In this document: positions 52,094 to 59,657 of the stretch, piece after piece
Numbering within the stretch: position 1 is the first letter of the stretch
How the letters are laid out: each line of letters starts with the position of its first letter
Assembly: GCF_025847205.1 (NCBI RefSeq)
Contig: NZ_JAOYTH010000016.1
Span: 62,001-126,000, forward strand
DNA: 64,000 nt
Source: Pararhizobium sp. YC-54
Lineage (GTDB): Bacteria; Pseudomonadota; Alphaproteobacteria; Rhizobiales; Rhizobiaceae
Reading direction: 5' to 3'
Position numbers and translations under genes: made by a program
Notes under the pieces: generated by a model
The model's database searches: none
Told to the model about the DNA's origin: nothing
The model's input: the letters and a program-made list of their open reading frames with translations, nothing else

Positions 52094-53209
52094 ATGAGTG
52101 AAATCCGCGCGTTGCAAAGCTCCGACATCCCGGCCCTGGCAGGGATGTTTCAACGCGTCTTCCGCGACCCGAAAGTTCCGGCAGGCAAGGGGTTGGTGGA
52201 GTATCTCAAGCATTTCTATCTCGATGCCCCCGGCCAGGATATCGGCATCGCGTCTCTCGTTCATCTCAATGACGGCGGCGAGATGACCGGTTTCGTCGGC
52301 GCCACCGGATTGCCGATGACGTTTCAGGGCCGGCAATTGCGGGCGGCGATTTGCGGTTCGCTGATGGTCGAGGGACGGGATGCCGATCCGCTCGCCGGTG
52401 CGCGGCTGCTCAAGGCGTTTCTCGCCGGCCCGCAGGACCTGTCGTTCAGCGAGACGGCGAGCGAGGTGTCCGCCTCGATGTGGATGAAGCTGCGGGGGCT
52501 GGCCTTGCCGCAATACAGTCTCGACTGGCTTCGCATCATCCGGCCGGCCGGCTTTTTCACCGAACTTGGCGCGAGCCGCATTAGCGCTGCGCGCCTTCTG
52601 CGGCCGCTGGCGCGCAAGACCGACGATATCCTGCGCCGGCGCATGAGCCCTGACGATCTGAAATGGTCCGGTATCCCGGCGTCGTGGAATGGGCAGGGGA
52701 GCTTCAAGACAAGCGCCGTGTCTGCCGAGGCTTTTGCCGAGCTTTTTGTCCGGCTGACGGCGCGATACCGGCTCCGGCCGGATTTCCCAGGCGCTCAGCT
52801 TGCCTACATCCTGCAGGATGCGACGTATGCGAGGGCGGAAGGCGATGCCGTTTTCTGCAAGATCGAGGCCCGTACCGGTGCCGTTGTCGGTGCATTTGCC
52901 TATCACGGAAATGCCGGCCGCATCGGCCGGGTTTTGCAGATCCTGTCGATCCCCGGTCAGGAACGACAGGTTATCGATTGCCTGATCGCGCATGCAGCAG
53001 AGCGGGGTTTGGTTGCGCTGCGCGGCCGCACGCAGCCGGATCTTCTCGAAGCCATGCTCGGCCGGCGTATCTCGTTTACGCACATCGCCTCAAGCGTCAT
53101 CCATGCCAAGGATCCGGAGATCCTGCAGGCCTTTCAGAATGGCGACGGGTTCTTCAACGGGCTGGCCGGTGAACACTGGAGCCGGCTGGCGGTGGGCGAT
53201 ATCGACTGA
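52094..53209 (+). CDS. GNAT-fold acyltransferase-like protein, paralog 2
   Basis: A 371-residue protein homologous along its length to the one at 48564-49736. Shared marks: EIRALQSSDIPALAGMFQRV, SLVHLNDGGEMTGFVGATGL, AICGSLMVEGR and the C-terminus NGDGFFNGLAGEHWSRL. It has two GNAT-like halves, which fits the tandem acyltransferase (FemAB-like) architecture. It lies 53 bp after the methyltransferase and is convergent with the nadE-like gene (33 bp gap). A likely role is acyl or aminoacyl transfer to a sugar using the carrier protein encoded nearby. Confidence 0.7.
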   Translation: MSEIRALQSSDIPALAGMFQRVFRDPKVPAGKGLVEYLKHFYLDAPGQDIGIASLVHLNDGGEMTGFVGATGLPMTFQGRQLRAAICGSLMVEGRDADPLAGARLLKAFLAGPQDLSFSETASEVSASMWMKLRGLALPQYSLDWLRIIRPAGFFTELGASRISAARLLRPLARKTDDILRRRMSPDDLKWSGIPASWNGQGSFKTSAVSAEAFAELFVRLTARYRLRPDFPGAQLAYILQDATYARAEGDAVFCKIEARTGAVVGAFAYHGNAGRIGRVLQILSIPGQERQVIDCLIAHAAERGLVALRGRTQPDLLEAMLGRRISFTHIASSVIHAKDPEILQAFQNGDGFFNGLAGEHWSRLAVGDID

Positions 53210-53242
53210 TCCGCCCTCCGCTGCTGCTCAACGCACCGTGGC

Positions 53243-54256
53243 TTACTTCGGTGCGATTTCGCTGACCGGCTCGACCAACTGCGGCGCAAGATGCAGGTAG
53301 CGTGTCGCCTTGCGCTTGGCGGTGATATCGGCCCAGACGCGTGACATCTGGTCAGCGGTCAGGCCGGCGGCTGCGGCAACGGTCTCTGCCGGCAGATTGT
53401 TGTTGAGGCCGTAGAGGCAGAGATCCATCCGGTCGTAGGGCAGGGAGAAGTAGAACTCCTCCTGCGTTTGCTGCAGCGAATAGGTATCGGTCGTCGGCGG
53501 GCGCTTGCAGATTTCTTCCGGCACGCCGAGATAGGCCGCAAGCTGGTAAACCTGGGTCTTGTAGAGATGGGCGATCGGCTTGACGTCGGCAGCGCCATCG
53601 CCGTTCTTGACGAAGAAGCCCTGATCGTATTCCAGCCGGTTCGGCGTGCCGATCACGGCGAAGTTCAGCCGGTCGGCGTGGAAATATTCGAGCTGCTTGC
53701 GGGTGCGTTGCTTCATGTTGGTCGCAGCAACGATGCCGAGATAGACCGACGGCGTCATGCGCAGCTTTGTCTGCCTGCCGTCGGGGTCCTGCACGACGAG
53801 GTAGGAAATATTGTAGCCATCGCCTTCGAGAGCGCTGGAAATGACGATCTTCGAGGCCCACGCGCTGGTGTATTCCGGCACCAATTCGCGGATGAAGGCA
53901 TCGCGCCGATCGTAGCAGCCCATGGCCTGCAGCGATGGGCCGATATCTTCGACAACGCTGTCGATACCAAAGGTTTCGGCAATGGTGCGGCCGAGACGCA
54001 GGCTTTCCGGATCGGAATCGTTTTCCGGCATGAACAGCGCGTAGACGTTCTTGGCGCCAACGGCGCGGGCGGCAAGGGCTGCGCAGACGCTGCTGTCGAT
54101 GCCGCCGGAAAGGCCAAGAACAAGCCCGCGCTTGCGCAAGGGACCACGCAGCTGCTCACGCAGGGCTGCGACGATCTTGTCGGTTTCCCTGGCCGGGTCG
54201 ATTGCCAGCGTCGCTGGCGAGAATGCGGCGGTGGTATCGGCTTTGTGCATGTTCAT
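53243..54256 (-). CDS. NAD synthetase-like (NadE family) amide synthetase
   Basis: A 337-residue N-type ATP pyrophosphatase: GLVLGLSGGIDSSVCAALAA (P-loop SGGIDSS), FMPENDSDPESLRLG, FFVKNGDGAADVKPIAHLYK, KTQVYQLAAYLGVPEEICKR. It lacks a glutaminase domain, as ammonia-dependent NadE does, but the region where NadE binds deamido-NAD is changed (GTPNRLEYDQG in place of GTGNxSE, and PPTTDTYSLQQTQEEFYF). It is coupled by ATGA to the AMP-ligase gene and downstream of ACP and asnB, so it is probably a specialised amide synthetase rather than the housekeeping NAD synthetase. Confidence 0.8.
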   Translation of the reverse strand: MNMHKADTTAAFSPATLAIDPARETDKIVAALREQLRGPLRKRGLVLGLSGGIDSSVCAALAARAVGAKNVYALFMPENDSDPESLRLGRTIAETFGIDSVVEDIGPSLQAMGCYDRRDAFIRELVPEYTSAWASKIVISSALEGDGYNISYLVVQDPDGRQTKLRMTPSVYLGIVAATNMKQRTRKQLEYFHADRLNFAVIGTPNRLEYDQGFFVKNGDGAADVKPIAHLYKTQVYQLAAYLGVPEEICKRPPTTDTYSLQQTQEEFYFSLPYDRMDLCLYGLNNNLPAETVAAAAGLTADQMSRVWADITAKRKATRYLHLAPQLVEPVSEIAPK

Positions 54257-55797
54257 TCGGCAGCCTCCAGTGTTTCTGCGGCGAGCCTGCGGCTGACCTT
54301 GCCGGTATCCGTCTTCGGCAGTTCGTCGCGAAACTCGATGAGACGCGGAACCATGAAGTCTTCCAGATGGGCGGCGCAGTGTTTGATAATGTCCCGCTCG
54401 GTCAACGCCGGGTCGGAGAGAACGACGATGGCTGCGATCGCCTGGCCGAGGACAGGATCGGGCAGGCCGATGACAACAGCTTCGGCAATGCCGGGGTGAC
54501 TGTGCAGCACAGTCTCGACTTCCTTCGGCGCGACCTTCTCGCCACGCGTCTTGATGATGTCGTCCTTGCGGCCGACGAAATAGAGGAAACCTTCGTCGTC
54601 AGTACGGAAGAGGTCGCCGGTGTAGAGCACCTTTTCCCAAGGGTTGGGGCCGGGACGAAGCATCTTGCTGGTCGCCTCGTCGTTGCGCCAGTAGCCCTGC
54701 ATCACGTGAGGCCCGCGGATCACCAGTTCGCCGGAGACGCCGGGCGCGACGCGCTGGCCGTTGTCATCAACAACGAAGGCTTCGGTATTGGGGATGGCGA
54801 TGCCGACCGAACCCGGCCGGCAGTCGAGTTCTGCCGGCGGTAGATAGGTGCAGCGCTTGCATTCCGTCAGCCCGTACATCGAATAGACGGTTGCGCGTGG
54901 AAACAGTTCGCGCAGGCGGGCGATATGGGAGGGTGGCAGCGCGGCGGCGGTATTGGTGATGTAGCGCAGGCTCGGCAGGAAATCCGGCTCCAGGTCGCGC
55001 ATCTGCAGGATCATCGCCGCCATGGTCGGCACCAGCGGGAAGCCGGTGACGTTTTCTTCGCGGATACGGTCGAAAATCGCCTGCGGGAAGGCGAAGGAGG
55101 CTTCGAGCACGATGGTCGCGCCAAGCTTTACTGCCATCAGCAACTGATAGAGGCCATAGTCGAAGGCCAGCGGCAGGACGTTCAGGATGATGTCGTCAGC
55201 CGTGTTTTCCAGATAGGTGGTGATCGAGGTGGCGGCCGCCTCGACATTGCGATGGGTCATCATGACGCCCTTCGGGCGCCCGGTCGAACCCGAGGTATAG
55301 ATCAGAAGCGCCAGATCGACATCGATGCCCTGATGCTTCACGCTGCTCTCGGTGGCCGCAAGGCAGGTTTCGAAATCGGCGATACCTTCAGCGGGGTTGG
55401 TGCCCCTGAATTTTGTCGATGCGACGAACAACGGCCGTGGTTCGATCGTCCGCGCTTCAGATACGACCGGCAAGAGCTTGCCTTGTGTGAGAATGCCCGC
55501 CGCCTCGCAGTTGCCAATCATGTAGGCGAGCTTGTCGGCCTTTGTCGAAGGGTTGACCGGTACGGCGGTGGCGCCGGCTTTCAGGATCGCGAAGAGCGAG
55601 ACCGCAGCTTCCCAGCAATTGTTCATGAAGACGAGGACGCGATCGCCGCGCACGATACCACCTGCGGCAAGCGACGAGGCCAGCCGGGCGGCTGCCGCGT
55701 CAAACTCCGCATAGGTGAAGCGCTTGCCGCCGGCGACCAGGGCCGTTTTCGCACCGTTTATACGGGCGCTGTTGTGCAGAAATTCCTCGACGCGCAT
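54253..55797 (-). CDS. Class I adenylate-forming (AMP-dependent) acyl ligase
   Basis: A 514-residue ANL enzyme: A3 motif LLIYTSGSTGRPKGVMMTHR, A5 SMYGLTECKRCTYLPPAE, A7 VLYTGDLFRTDDEGF, A8 GRKDDIIKTRGEKVAPKEVE and A10 PKTDTGKVSRR with the catalytic Lys. It activates a carboxylic acid as adenylate and passes it to CoA or, given the adjacent carrier protein, to the phosphopantetheine of that ACP. The ECKR variant after the GLTE motif is typical of ligases in exopolysaccharide and exosortase clusters. It starts 27 bp after the ACP gene. Confidence 0.92.
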   Translation of the reverse strand: MRVEEFLHNSARINGAKTALVAGGKRFTYAEFDAAAARLASSLAAGGIVRGDRVLVFMNNCWEAAVSLFAILKAGATAVPVNPSTKADKLAYMIGNCEAAGILTQGKLLPVVSEARTIEPRPLFVASTKFRGTNPAEGIADFETCLAATESSVKHQGIDVDLALLIYTSGSTGRPKGVMMTHRNVEAAATSITTYLENTADDIILNVLPLAFDYGLYQLLMAVKLGATIVLEASFAFPQAIFDRIREENVTGFPLVPTMAAMILQMRDLEPDFLPSLRYITNTAAALPPSHIARLRELFPRATVYSMYGLTECKRCTYLPPAELDCRPGSVGIAIPNTEAFVVDDNGQRVAPGVSGELVIRGPHVMQGYWRNDEATSKMLRPGPNPWEKVLYTGDLFRTDDEGFLYFVGRKDDIIKTRGEKVAPKEVETVLHSHPGIAEAVVIGLPDPVLGQAIAAIVVLSDPALTERDIIKHCAAHLEDFMVPRLIEFRDELPKTDTGKVSRRLAAETLEAAE

Positions 55798-55823
55798 CGT
55801 CTGTCTCCCGTCGCCTGATCGTG

Positions 55824-56102
55824 TCAGGCCGACATCTTGTTGAGTGCGGGCGCCTCAGCGTGCTTTGCAACGAAAGCCGTGATGCGCGCTACAGAATCGA
55901 GATTGGCAGGCACGATATCCGCATCGGCCATGACGAAACCGAACTGGTCTTCGATAAAGGCGACGAGTTCGAGAACGCCGGTGGAATCGATGACTTCGTT
56001 TTCGATCAGCGATGCCTCGTCCTGAAGGTCGTAGGACGTGTCGCCGAACAGAAAGTTCTCGATGATGAAGGCCTTGATGCTGTCTTTGATAGGCTGGGTC
56101 AT
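55824..56102 (-). CDS. Acyl carrier protein
   Basis: A 92-residue acidic helical protein: IKDSIKAFIIENFLFGDTSY, DEASLIENEVIDSTGVLELV with the phosphopantetheine Ser in DSTG, and DQFGFVMADADIVPANLDSV. It is longer and less acidic in the C-terminus than housekeeping AcpP and belongs to the dedicated carrier proteins of secondary and glycan pathways. It is encoded between asnB (22 bp gap) and the AMP ligase (27 bp gap), which presumably loads it. Confidence 0.9.
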   Translation of the reverse strand: MTQPIKDSIKAFIIENFLFGDTSYDLQDEASLIENEVIDSTGVLELVAFIEDQFGFVMADADIVPANLDSVARITAFVAKHAEAPALNKMSA

Positions 56103-56123
56103 ATTTTTTTCCTCAGATGAAGC

Positions 56124-58070
56124 TCAAGCCGCCTGTGCGCCGAGCGCTTTGGTGGCCGAAAATGTCTGTTGCCAGAGCTGGGTTGATAGGATGCCGACGA
56201 AGGCGACATTGTCGCGATAGCCGGAGGCCGGCTTCTCGCTGCATTTCTCATAAAGCTTCGAAACGGCCTTCGGATTGAAAAGACCGGTTTCGGCGATGCT
56301 GCGCTCGCCGAACGCGTCGCGAACATAGTCGCGTTCGTTCGTGCCGACGAAGGACTGGCTGTCCGGTGCGCGATATGGTTGCTTTGTCCGGCGTCCGATG
56401 GAGTCCGGAAGAAGGTCTTTCGTTGCCTCCCGCAGGATATGCTTTTCGACAAGCCCTTTGAGTTTCATCTCGGGCGGCAGGCGGGTTGCGAATTCGACCA
56501 GACGATGGTCGAGGAACGGGAAACGTCCTTCGACGCCATGCGCCATGGCCATGCGGTCGCCCTGGCTCGACAGGATGTAGCCCGGCAGCAGGAAACGGCT
56601 TTCGAGATATTGTGCCTGATGCAAGGGGTGCCAGCGGCTGAAATCTTCAGGCAGCCGCGAGACGAGTTCGGCGGCTGCGTCATAGCCTTGAAGAGCCTGG
56701 CGAAGATCGCCGGAGAAGAACAGCTTGGCGGCTGCCGTCCCCCGCAGCCGCGGCCGGTGCGAGAACAGCGGATCGTCCGGACTGTCGTCGCCGGCGCCAA
56801 AGAAGGCGGCCAGATACTCGGCCGATTGCTGCTTCAGCCCGGGCAGGTAGGCATAGAGCTTGCGAAACAGGTGCGGCCTGATCCGCGAACCGGGCTGGCG
56901 CGCGCAGAAACGGCGAACGCGTGCTTCCTTGAAGATATCGTAGCCGGCAAACACCTCGTCGGCGCCTTCCCCGGTCAGAACCACTTTCAGGCCCTTTTCG
57001 CGAACAAGACCCGAGAGCTGATAGAGCGGCGCCGGCGCCGTGCGCAGGATGGGGCGCTCGGTGAAGCGGATCACGTCCGGAAATGTGCTGGCAATATCGC
57101 CTTCGCCGCAGGCAACCGCATGATGATGCGTGCCGAGAGCCTGCGCCATCTGCTGCTGGAAAGCGCTTTCGTCGTGCTCTGCGCTGCCGAAAGTTACCGA
57201 AAACGTCGAGAGGCCATCGGGTGCCATGGGCGCGGCCAGCGCCGAGACGATCGATGAATCGAGGCCGCCGGAGAGGTAGGAGCCGACTGGAACATCGGCC
57301 CGCATCCGGATGCGCGTCGCATCGGTCAGAAGGGCGCGCAATTCTTCTGCTGCGGCGCGTTCGTCCGTATATGCGGCAGGCTCGCCCATATCCGGATATT
57401 GCAGCTGCCAGTAAGGCTTGATCGAGATGCTGCTTTTTTCGGCAATAAGTAGATGCGCTGGCTCAAGTTCAAGTATGTCGCGGAAGGCTGTGCGGGGGGC
57501 AATCGGTGCCCAGAGCGTGAAAATCTGGTCCAGCGCGAAGGGGTCCATCTCAGCCCGGACGCCCGGCACCTGCAGCAGAGCCTTTACCTCCGAGGCGAAA
57601 TAGAGGGTTTTGCCGACCGTCGTGTAGAAGAGCGGACGGACGCCCATGCGGTCGCGGGCAATGACCATCCGTTGCCGGGGTGCATCCCAGATCGCAAAGG
57701 CAAAATCGCCGTTGAGCAGGGACACGCAGTCTGGTCCCATGCGCTCATAGAGGTGCAGGATCACTTCGGTGTCGCTGCCGGTGCGGAACACGTGGCCCTG
57801 CGCCTTCAAGGTCTCCCGAAGTTCGACATAATTGAAAATCTCGCCGTTGAAGGCGATGGTGAAATTACCGCTGGCATGCGTCATCGGCTGCTGGCCATCG
57901 CCCAGGCCGACGATCGACAGGCGTGCGTGGCCAAGTCCGATGGAGGGAGCGGTGAAAACACCCTGCTCATCCGGTCCCCGGTGCGCTATCGCGGCAACCA
58001 TGCGCTGCAGCAACGGCTGCGCATCATGGGGCGCGACGCCATCTCCGAAGTACCCGCCAAATCCACACAT
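56124..58070 (-). CDS. asnB: Glutamine-hydrolysing asparagine synthase-like amidotransferase
   Basis: A 648-residue two-domain amidotransferase. Start at 58070 puts Cys2 at the N-terminus (MCGFGGYFGDG), the nucleophile of class II glutaminases; IVGLGDGQQPM and FNGEIFNYVELRETL follow. The synthetase domain has VGSYLSGGLDSSIVSALAA, TGEGADEVFAGYDIFKEARV and EGRFPFLDHRLVEFATRLPP. AsnB-like enzymes in polysaccharide clusters transfer amide nitrogen to other acids. It leads the operon asnB-ACP-ligase-nadE and is preceded by a 377-bp gap. Confidence 0.9.
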   Translation of the reverse strand: MCGFGGYFGDGVAPHDAQPLLQRMVAAIAHRGPDEQGVFTAPSIGLGHARLSIVGLGDGQQPMTHASGNFTIAFNGEIFNYVELRETLKAQGHVFRTGSDTEVILHLYERMGPDCVSLLNGDFAFAIWDAPRQRMVIARDRMGVRPLFYTTVGKTLYFASEVKALLQVPGVRAEMDPFALDQIFTLWAPIAPRTAFRDILELEPAHLLIAEKSSISIKPYWQLQYPDMGEPAAYTDERAAAEELRALLTDATRIRMRADVPVGSYLSGGLDSSIVSALAAPMAPDGLSTFSVTFGSAEHDESAFQQQMAQALGTHHHAVACGEGDIASTFPDVIRFTERPILRTAPAPLYQLSGLVREKGLKVVLTGEGADEVFAGYDIFKEARVRRFCARQPGSRIRPHLFRKLYAYLPGLKQQSAEYLAAFFGAGDDSPDDPLFSHRPRLRGTAAAKLFFSGDLRQALQGYDAAAELVSRLPEDFSRWHPLHQAQYLESRFLLPGYILSSQGDRMAMAHGVEGRFPFLDHRLVEFATRLPPEMKLKGLVEKHILREATKDLLPDSIGRRTKQPYRAPDSQSFVGTNERDYVRDAFGERSIAETGLFNPKAVSKLYEKCSEKPASGYRDNVAFVGILSTQLWQQTFSATKALGAQAA

Positions 58071-58447
58071 GCAGCAAAATCCCCGACTTGCCTTTGGAGA
58101 CCGCATAATGCCTGAAAAGCGTCGGTGATGTGTTAATCTGGATCAGAATTCCGGAGCAAATTCCGGTATTTGGTCTCACGGTAAAGATTTGTTTAAGAAT
58201 AATTTCGGCTTTTTACTAAAGTTTTAAGCAACGGAAAGATGGCCTCTGTTCTCTTATGGAATGCGCTTCTTGCCGCTCTGCTGCGCGCTTTCAGAGCGGT
58301 AACGATTATCGAGTGGGCGAGGCCATTTTTAAGTCCATGCAATCTTGGATGGATTTTGGTGAAAACCGGGAGGACTTTCGTCTGGTGCCTTCGCCCGGTG
58401 TCATGGTTAATCATTCCTGAATGGGTGGAAATGCGGTGCGCGTCCGC
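58071..58447. other. Intergenic region upstream of asnB
   Basis: An AT-rich promoter region for asnB on the minus strand, with a direct repeat ATTCCGG at 58148 and 58159 or so. A plus-strand frame at 58239-58496 has a weak ribosome site and overlaps the next gene antisense; I do not call it. The 3' end of the 86-aa membrane-protein gene closes the region. Confidence 0.5.
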
Positions 58448-58708
58448 TCAATCAGGAGATCGGCCAGGAGACCTGCTTGGTACCGCAACGGCCTGATCGG
58501 CAAAAACGAATTTTGGTTTGGAGGCGCTGGCTGTGACTTTATAGATGAAGACCGCCGTCAGCAGCGGCCAGAAGGCGCAGAAAATCATGCCCGCTACGCG
58601 GTGGGCCGACCACCGGCCACCAACTTTCTCTCCCTCGATATAAGTTGGTGCGAGATAAAGCAGGGCGATAGCGCCATAAACCAGCGCTGCAATCTGCAGA
58701 TTCGACAT
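58448..58708 (-). CDS. Small membrane protein, 86 aa
   Basis: An 86-residue protein with two hydrophobic segments (AALVYGAIALLYLAPTYI and VAGMIFCAFWPLLTAVFIYK) joined by a charged loop (EGEKVGGRWSAH). I choose the ATG at 58708, which has AGGAG about ten bases upstream; an in-frame ATG at 58780 would add 24 residues. The family is not recognised. It is encoded alone on the minus strand between the asnB promoter region and the 22-codon ORF. Confidence 0.6.
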   Translation of the reverse strand: MSNLQIAALVYGAIALLYLAPTYIEGEKVGGRWSAHRVAGMIFCAFWPLLTAVFIYKVTASASKPKFVFADQAVAVPSRSPGRSPD

Positions 58709-59021
58709 GATGGCGCGCTCCTCTTCTTTCATGTGTACGTTCCAGGCCTGTTCTGCAATTTGCGCGAAAGTGGGAGACAAGTCACTGCCGCAATAGGGGA
58801 AATTAACGATTTCTTAACTTAAGGTAAATTTCCACGTCCCATGGACGTTCCCCTGCAAGTTTAAGCAGCGATTGTTACCCCCTGTTTCAGGCTCTTCACC
58901 CTGGTCTTATCTTCGGGCGTAGCGAAAACCGGCCCGTTGACAGGTCTTCCCTTCTCAACCTAGGTTAAGTCAAATAGCTTGACTTAATGGGCGCTCAGCG
59001 AAACCTGAGGAGGAGTTCGTC
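58709..59021. other. Intergenic region between the small membrane protein and the 22-codon ORF
   Basis: The gap has AT-rich promoter-like stretches at 58790-58830, the dyad at 58965-58987 and the very strong ribosome site GAGGAGGAG just before 59022. No further gene is visible. Confidence 0.5.
58957..58987. promoter_or_regulatory. Operator-like palindrome TTAAGTCAA-N5-TTGACTTAA
   Basis: A perfect 9-bp inverted repeat with a 5-base centre at 58965-58987, overlapped on the left by the 10-bp palindrome AACCTAGGTT (58957-58966). It stands 34 bp upstream of the 22-codon ORF and ahead of the GNAT-GH20 genes. The TGACTTAA half-site is of the type bound by ROK or GntR regulators in sugar control; the regulator is unknown and not encoded nearby. 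Confidence 0.6.
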
Positions 59022-59090
59022 ATGGCTGCGATTGGGGAAGCTGTTGTCTTGCCGGGTACACGCGCGGTCATCGGTACTGATCATGCATAG
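59022..59090 (+). CDS. Possible leader/micropeptide, 22 aa
   Basis: A 23-codon frame (with stop) that starts with ATG behind GAGGAGGAG, one of the strongest ribosome sites in the window. It encodes a peptide beginning MAAIGEAVVL and ending VIGTDHA. The stop is 71 bp before the GNAT start. It could be a translated leader that regulates the genes below, a functional micropeptide, or chance. The initiation signal favours real translation. Confidence 0.45.
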   Translation: MAAIGEAVVLPGTRAVIGTDHA

Positions 59091-59161
59091 GGAGAGGCCG
59101 CCCAGACGTCCTGATGAGGTTTGACGTTTTCTCGCGGCTCGAAAATCACACAGGGTTTCAC

Positions 59162-59638
59162 ATGGATTATCTGGTCAATCTTTCACTGGTTCAGCCAGTT
59201 CCGGAACTTGCTGCGCGCATGGAAAACGCCGGCGTCACCATCAGACGGGCGCTTGCGCCGGAGTTCGAACTGGTAACCGGCTGGGTGCGGGAAAAATTCG
59301 GATCTGGCTGGGCAAGCGAGACTGCGGTGGCTTTCACCCGCCAGCCGCCCACCTGTTTTCTGGCAACCCGGGCGCAAAAGTTGATCGGCTTTGCCTGTCA
59401 TGAATCCATCGCCCGTGGTTTCTTCGGGCCGACCGGGGTCGATGAGGCCGCGCGGGGTGAGGGTATCGGCCATGCCCTGCTTCTCGCCAGCCTTATGGAT
59501 TTGAAGGTGATGGGCTACGGCTACGCGATTATCGGCGATGTCGGGCCATCGGCCTTTTACGAGCGGACGGTCGGCGCGACGCCGATCCCGAATTCAGCGC
59601 CCGGCGTCTATGCCGGATTGCTCAACAGCGCCGAATGA
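59162..59638 (+). CDS. GNAT-family N-acetyltransferase
   Basis: A 158-residue acetyltransferase: VTIRRALAPEFELVTGWVRE at the N-terminus, CFLATRAQKLIGFACHES, and acetyl-CoA motif A in VDEAARGEGIGHALLLAS followed by GYGYAIIGDVGPSAFYER. I chose the ATG at 59162; one at 59114 adds 16 residues. It is followed 19 bp later by the GH20 hexosaminidase, so the substrate may be an amino sugar (for example glucosamine released by that enzyme). Confidence 0.85.
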   Translation: MDYLVNLSLVQPVPELAARMENAGVTIRRALAPEFELVTGWVREKFGSGWASETAVAFTRQPPTCFLATRAQKLIGFACHESIARGFFGPTGVDEAARGEGIGHALLLASLMDLKVMGYGYAIIGDVGPSAFYERTVGATPIPNSAPGVYAGLLNSAE

Positions 59639-59657
59639 CAGTTTTCTGGAGGACATG

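Noticed and set aside
53243..54256. Calling the NadE-like gene the housekeeping NAD synthetase
   Set aside because: The usual deamido-NAD-binding motifs are altered and the gene is locked in an operon with ACP, ligase and asnB. I kept the family name only.
58239..58496. An 85-residue plus-strand frame with hydrophobic start upstream of asnB
   Set aside because: Weak initiation, tail antisense to the 86-aa membrane-protein gene, and no conserved pattern. It remains possible but is not supported.
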